A DNA stretch of 64,000 nt, from NCBI RefSeq assembly GCF_030704535.1, contig NC_081815.1:6396501-6460500 (forward strand), given 5' to 3'. Shown here in pieces: positions 60,837 to 64,000 of this stretch. Made by a program: the position numbers and the translations under genes. The notes under the pieces are model-generated. The model was given only the letters and a program-made list of their open reading frames with translations, had not been told where the DNA came from and ran no database searches. Origin of the DNA: Vitis vinifera (lineage: Eukaryota > Streptophyta > Magnoliopsida > Vitales > Vitaceae). Every line of letters starts with the position of its first letter. Position 1 is the first letter of the stretch.

Positions 60837-61130
60837 CTTTTCCTAAATCGCTTGATACCAAAGGCATAAGAAATTATCAGTAGACTCCATCTCCAGTTTG
60901 CATACAAGGCTCATCTGCCGGAGCTTCCCCAACATGCCCTGGTTTTGGCCAAGGTCGAACAAACCTAATATCAAGGCTTGAGCAAAAACGACTACTACAG
61001 CTTCACTTACCCAAATCTCTACAAACAGAGTGATAAAGGAGTCATCCTCCTCCACACCCTGTGAGTGTTGAAGACTTTTTTCTAAGTTTCTCCACAACTT
61101 CAATCTTCAAATTTTATTCTAACAACCCTA
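60837..61130 (-). mobile_element. Decayed LINE, continuation right of the copia element (tentative)
   Basis: Removing the copia element and one TTAAC joins this to 55,892 on the minus strand; across the join a DI-CWKGSE-GRFM-KSF-like reading resembles the LINE segment before the zinc motif. An 86-codon frame at 60,843-61,103 is open but I do not recognise its sequence. The LINE origin is inferred from position more than from sequence. Confidence 0.35.
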
Positions 61131-61624
61131 ATTATAACTGTGGCTACAGATGTCAGTCTTCAAAGTTTATTGGTAAAAAAAATAACATGTTTCATTTCCA
61201 TCCGTAATCCCAAGGATCAAACAAAGGGAACTGTCCATGTTGCAATCAGTTAAGGATTCCCAAAAAAACTTAACTGAATAAATTGATTACTGAGAAATAA
61301 ATTGCACAATAGATTCAAGACAATTTTTGCAAAAAGACCAGGTGTGCACTGTACATTTCACCAATATTCTATGTTCTCAGTGGAACTGCCAATATCATTC
61401 TTCTGGACAATGCAACTGCTGCAAATAATTGGAGATAAATAACCCAAAGAACCATGTGAATGCAAAATGCTCCACATTTATTGTCACAAAGTAAGACTAC
61501 ATAAATAACAAAAAGCTATATTTTTTTGGGGAAAAAAGGCTGGAATGCAATTTAAGAATTATAAATTACCTTCAACAAATTCACTAATTCCATATCTTTT
61601 CAATAATTAGTTAAATAATTGCTT
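61131..61624. other. AT-rich intergenic DNA
   Basis: No gene, RNA or transposon end recognised. Confidence 0.35.
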
Positions 61625-62200
61625 CTTTTTTTTTTTTTGATAGGCAAAAAATAATTTATAAAAAAGGGGGCAGAATCCAAATACATAGGAAGTATGCAAA
61701 GGTCAACAAAGGTTGGGAAACAAGTAAAGGAAACACACTAATGCAACCCCACCCAACCCACAAAATCATACACGGATAAGCATCCCCTCCCACACAAAAT
61801 CTGAACCAAAAAAGGAATGTCTAAATAAAAGAAACCTTTAACAATTAAATCAACTTCTCCTCTCTCTGTTTTGTTGCCTTTTTGGTACTGGTGTATGCTC
61901 CTTGTATACTTTGGTGCACCCTCTTTTGATTAGTGTTGTTAATAATATTCTTATTTTCCTATCAAAAAGAAAAAAATAAAGAAAGAAAAAAAAACAATTA
62001 AATCAATGTCTCCACACCTTAAAAGTTCTTTGGTTTCTCTCCTACCAAATAATCCATAACAAATATAATGGGACTAACCTCCAAGATTTCTATGTTTTTC
62101 CCCAAAAAAAATCTTTGTGCCATCCTAACAAGACATCTGACCAATATTCTCTGTTTTAATTGAAATTGTTTTGATTTTATAAAAATCAAGAAAAACCACA
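61625..62200 (-). mobile_element. LINE 3' piece, minus strand, itself interrupted
   Basis: A T-run (61,626-61,637) followed by GATAGGCAAA is the minus-strand poly(A) end, as in the LINE at 38,853. Upstream, minus-strand frames such as WEGMLI and VRCLVRMAQRFF match the usual end of LINE ORF2 loosely. A plus-oriented LINE tail is inserted at 61,854-61,993. Confidence 0.5.
61854..61993 (+). mobile_element. LINE tail inserted in the minus LINE, 13-bp TSD
   Basis: ACAATTAAATCAA occurs at 61,841-61,853 and at 61,994-62,006. The 140 bp between carries 'gtatgctccttgtatacttt', 'gcaccctcttttgattag' and an A-rich tail, the plus-strand 3' end of this LINE family. Confidence 0.75.
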
Positions 62201-62502
62201 AAGAGGATAACTATGGTGTGTAGTATCTGGATGTCATACTCTGGGACCAACATAGTTGACTACTAATGTATTGTCTATAATATTCAAAAGGCTAGCTTTA
62301 AATCTAACAGAATAATTTCATATCAAAAAATCAAATTATGATGAAAATTTGTTTTAAGTCAAATCTATAACTAAAGCTCTGAAGTTTTCACAATCCAGCT
62401 TTGGACCCAGGACGCGGGAGAGAGCAATATCTAAATCCAAGGTTTAGGATCCAAGGTATATTCAAGATTGAATTAAGTCTAGAGAACAATTCGCATCCAA
62501 AA

Positions 62503-63003
62503 TGAGGAAACGGCAAACCACATCCTAATTCATTGTGGTAAGACAAGGGATCTTTGGAACTTATTGTTTTCTTCGTTTGGGGTGGTGTGGGTGCTCCCGG
62601 ATTCAGTGAGAAATTTGCTTCTTGAGTGGAAAATGAAAGGCATGGGGAAGAAAAGGAGTGTAGTTTGGAAAATGGCGCCTATTTGTTTGTTTTGGTGTAT
62701 TTGGGGAGAGCGAAATTGAAGAACCTTCCTAGAGGAAGAGATGACAAATACGAGCTTGAGGAAACTTTTTCTTCGGTCCCTGCTTGAATGGTCTCAACAA
62801 TTTGTGGACTTGGATTTGGACTATCTATCTTTTCGGAATTTGATGGGTGATAGGGTTGTTGCTTAGCTAATCCTTTTTAGACTTTATTTTTCTCTTGTTG
62901 CCTTGTTTTGGGCCTTCTTTGTATACAGCTTGTGTACTTAGGGAGCACCCCCTGTTTTCTGGCGTTTTTTAATCTAATGGTTCTCTTTGTCTATCAAAAA
63001 AAA
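62503..63003 (+). mobile_element. 5'-truncated LINE with 15-bp TSD (501 bp)
   Basis: AATTCGCATCCAAAA flanks it at 62,488-62,502 and 63,004-63,018. The insert reads EETANHILIHCGKTRDLWNL, then WVLPDSVRNLLLEW and ICLFWCIWGERN, a stop, then RTFLEEEM and an end at GDRVVA. The 3' UTR and poly(A) follow. It is the same family as the LINE in the RPS11 intron, cut off inside the zinc-binding region. Confidence 0.82.
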
Positions 63004-63018
63004 AATTCGCATCCAAAA

Positions 63019-64000
63019 CCTAAATTGATTCTTTTATATTCTAATCACTAAATCAAATTGACAAATCGATTAGGTCTTATGTTCATTCATTCAAGTCATT
63101 AGTCCATCTTGTAGATTTAGCTTTGGACTTAAATCCCAATAGATAAAACTAAGTTAACTAGTAATCAAGTGGTGTCTAAGTACCACTAGTACCTCAAAAA
63201 ACATCTAATATATCTTATCTAATTAAAACCACACAGAGAGTTTCCATTCCTTCATATTTAAACATTAAAACCCTAATCTACCAATCTAACCTTACCATAC
63301 TGAATTGCTCCTCCTTGTCATCCTCCACCTTCATGATATATCTCCAAAATTAAGGGGTTTAGCCTCTCGTGGATGAGCTTTAACACAAAGATTCCAAAAG
63401 AGAAAATAAGAAATCTAATATTGAAATTTAAAGAGCAAAGAGTCTCCAACATACAAAGCAAAATCAAACAAAGAATGAAAAAACTTCTTTCTAACCTAAC
63501 AGTGAAGAGTATTAATATCCTAATAGCATATTCCCATGGCCACTTAAACCAAAATAATGTTAAAAAACCCTAAATTACAAAAATAATCTTCGAAAGCAGA
63601 ATTTTCTATTTGAACTTACAAGGAATCTAATGAAATTGATTTCAAGATATTAAAATAAAAAATTTCGATGCAGAATCAATTTCTCCATCATGCTGAAACC
63701 ATCAAATCAGTTTGAACCACTCCCAAATCAGTATTTCAATGTGATACACTGACTTCCCTTTAACATACTTTCCCCAAATTGATTTCAAATCGGTTAAACC
63801 GATTTCATGCATTGGTATGAGATGAATCGGTCTTCCTAAAATCAATTTCCTCTCCTGAAATTGGTTTCTCTGATCTCCAAACTGATTTCCCATACATTTT
63901 GTGACTTCCTGCATTTTCTCCACTTTGGCACACTGCAGCAACCACCAGGCCTCCTCACAAGCAAACTCGTACCACCATTCCACCGCACATGCTTAGACCT
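63019..64000. other. AT-rich DNA with a repeated AATC-GATTTC motif
   Basis: From 63,700 to 63,900 forms of AAATCGGTTT/GATTTC recur, including a 19-bp palindrome AAATCGGTTAAACCGATTT at 63,787-63,805. A 93-codon minus frame (63,702-63,983) crosses it with no known domain. Probably a fragment of a repeat that continues past the window. Confidence 0.35.

Noticed and set aside
63702..63983. 93-codon minus-strand frame at the right edge
   Set aside because: It crosses the repeated GATTTC motifs and shows no domain. Probably repeat sequence.

Overview
The window looks like nuclear DNA of a dicot plant. It has four intron-rich genes with plant-type splice sites, AT-rich intergenic and intronic DNA, plant-size cytosolic ribosomal proteins (eL14 134 aa, uS17/RPS11 160 aa) and a dense mix of copia, LINE, SINE, MULE, hAT and Tourist-like debris. 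Overall style fits a grapevine-like (Vitis) genome, but that is an impression and was not tested. All four host genes are on the + strand. No bacterial features or CRISPR arrays are present.

Region by region. 1-8,460 is transposon DNA: related minus-oriented LTR-like segments flank an insertion at 1,432-6,813, which is itself interrupted by another LTR-type element at 2,130-5,103 carrying a 48-bp minisatellite. 8,460-11,700 is intergenic with an (AT)n-linked triplication. 11,750-about 27,200 is one long gene for a BAG6/BAT3-like protein with an N-terminal ubiquitin-like domain. It has 16 coding exons that join into a closed 689-aa frame. One of its introns has the hallmarks of a U12-type (minor spliceosome) intron, and another is GC-AG.

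28,700-30,400 is RPL14 (first coding exon is only the ATG). 30,400-34,790 is intergenic, with a probable gene-fragment-carrying TIR element and a Tourist-like MITE. 34,790-44,600 is RPS11, whose third intron is 8.6 kb long. That intron holds a 1.76-kb MULE-type foldback with a 10-bp target duplication, two LINE pieces nested in opposite orientation, a hAT-like element, a 320-bp tandem duplication and a 60-bp LINE tail bounded by a 20-bp target duplication. Both ribosomal-protein promoters carry site II (TGGGCC/T) and telobox (AAACCCTA) motifs, the usual plant arrangement for co-ordinated ribosomal-protein expression.

44,600-48,240 is intergenic with simple repeats and ACGT-core motifs. 48,250-53,400 is a PP2C-type Ser/Thr phosphatase gene (4 coding exons, 356 aa). 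53,400-64,000 is again transposon-rich: a MITE, a decayed LINE split by a complete but mutated Ty1/copia element (55,893-60,831, 5-bp TSD TTAAC), then further LINE pieces, one inserted into another and one with a 15-bp TSD.

The host genes have separate jobs (protein quality control, ribosome large and small subunits, phosphatase signalling); apart from the two ribosomal-protein genes there is no sign of a functional cluster. The strongest unusual signals are the U12-type intron, the long hairpin and layered insertions in the RPS11 intron, and the possible Pack-type element. Coordinates and exon joins were worked out by hand from reading-frame closure and splice signals.
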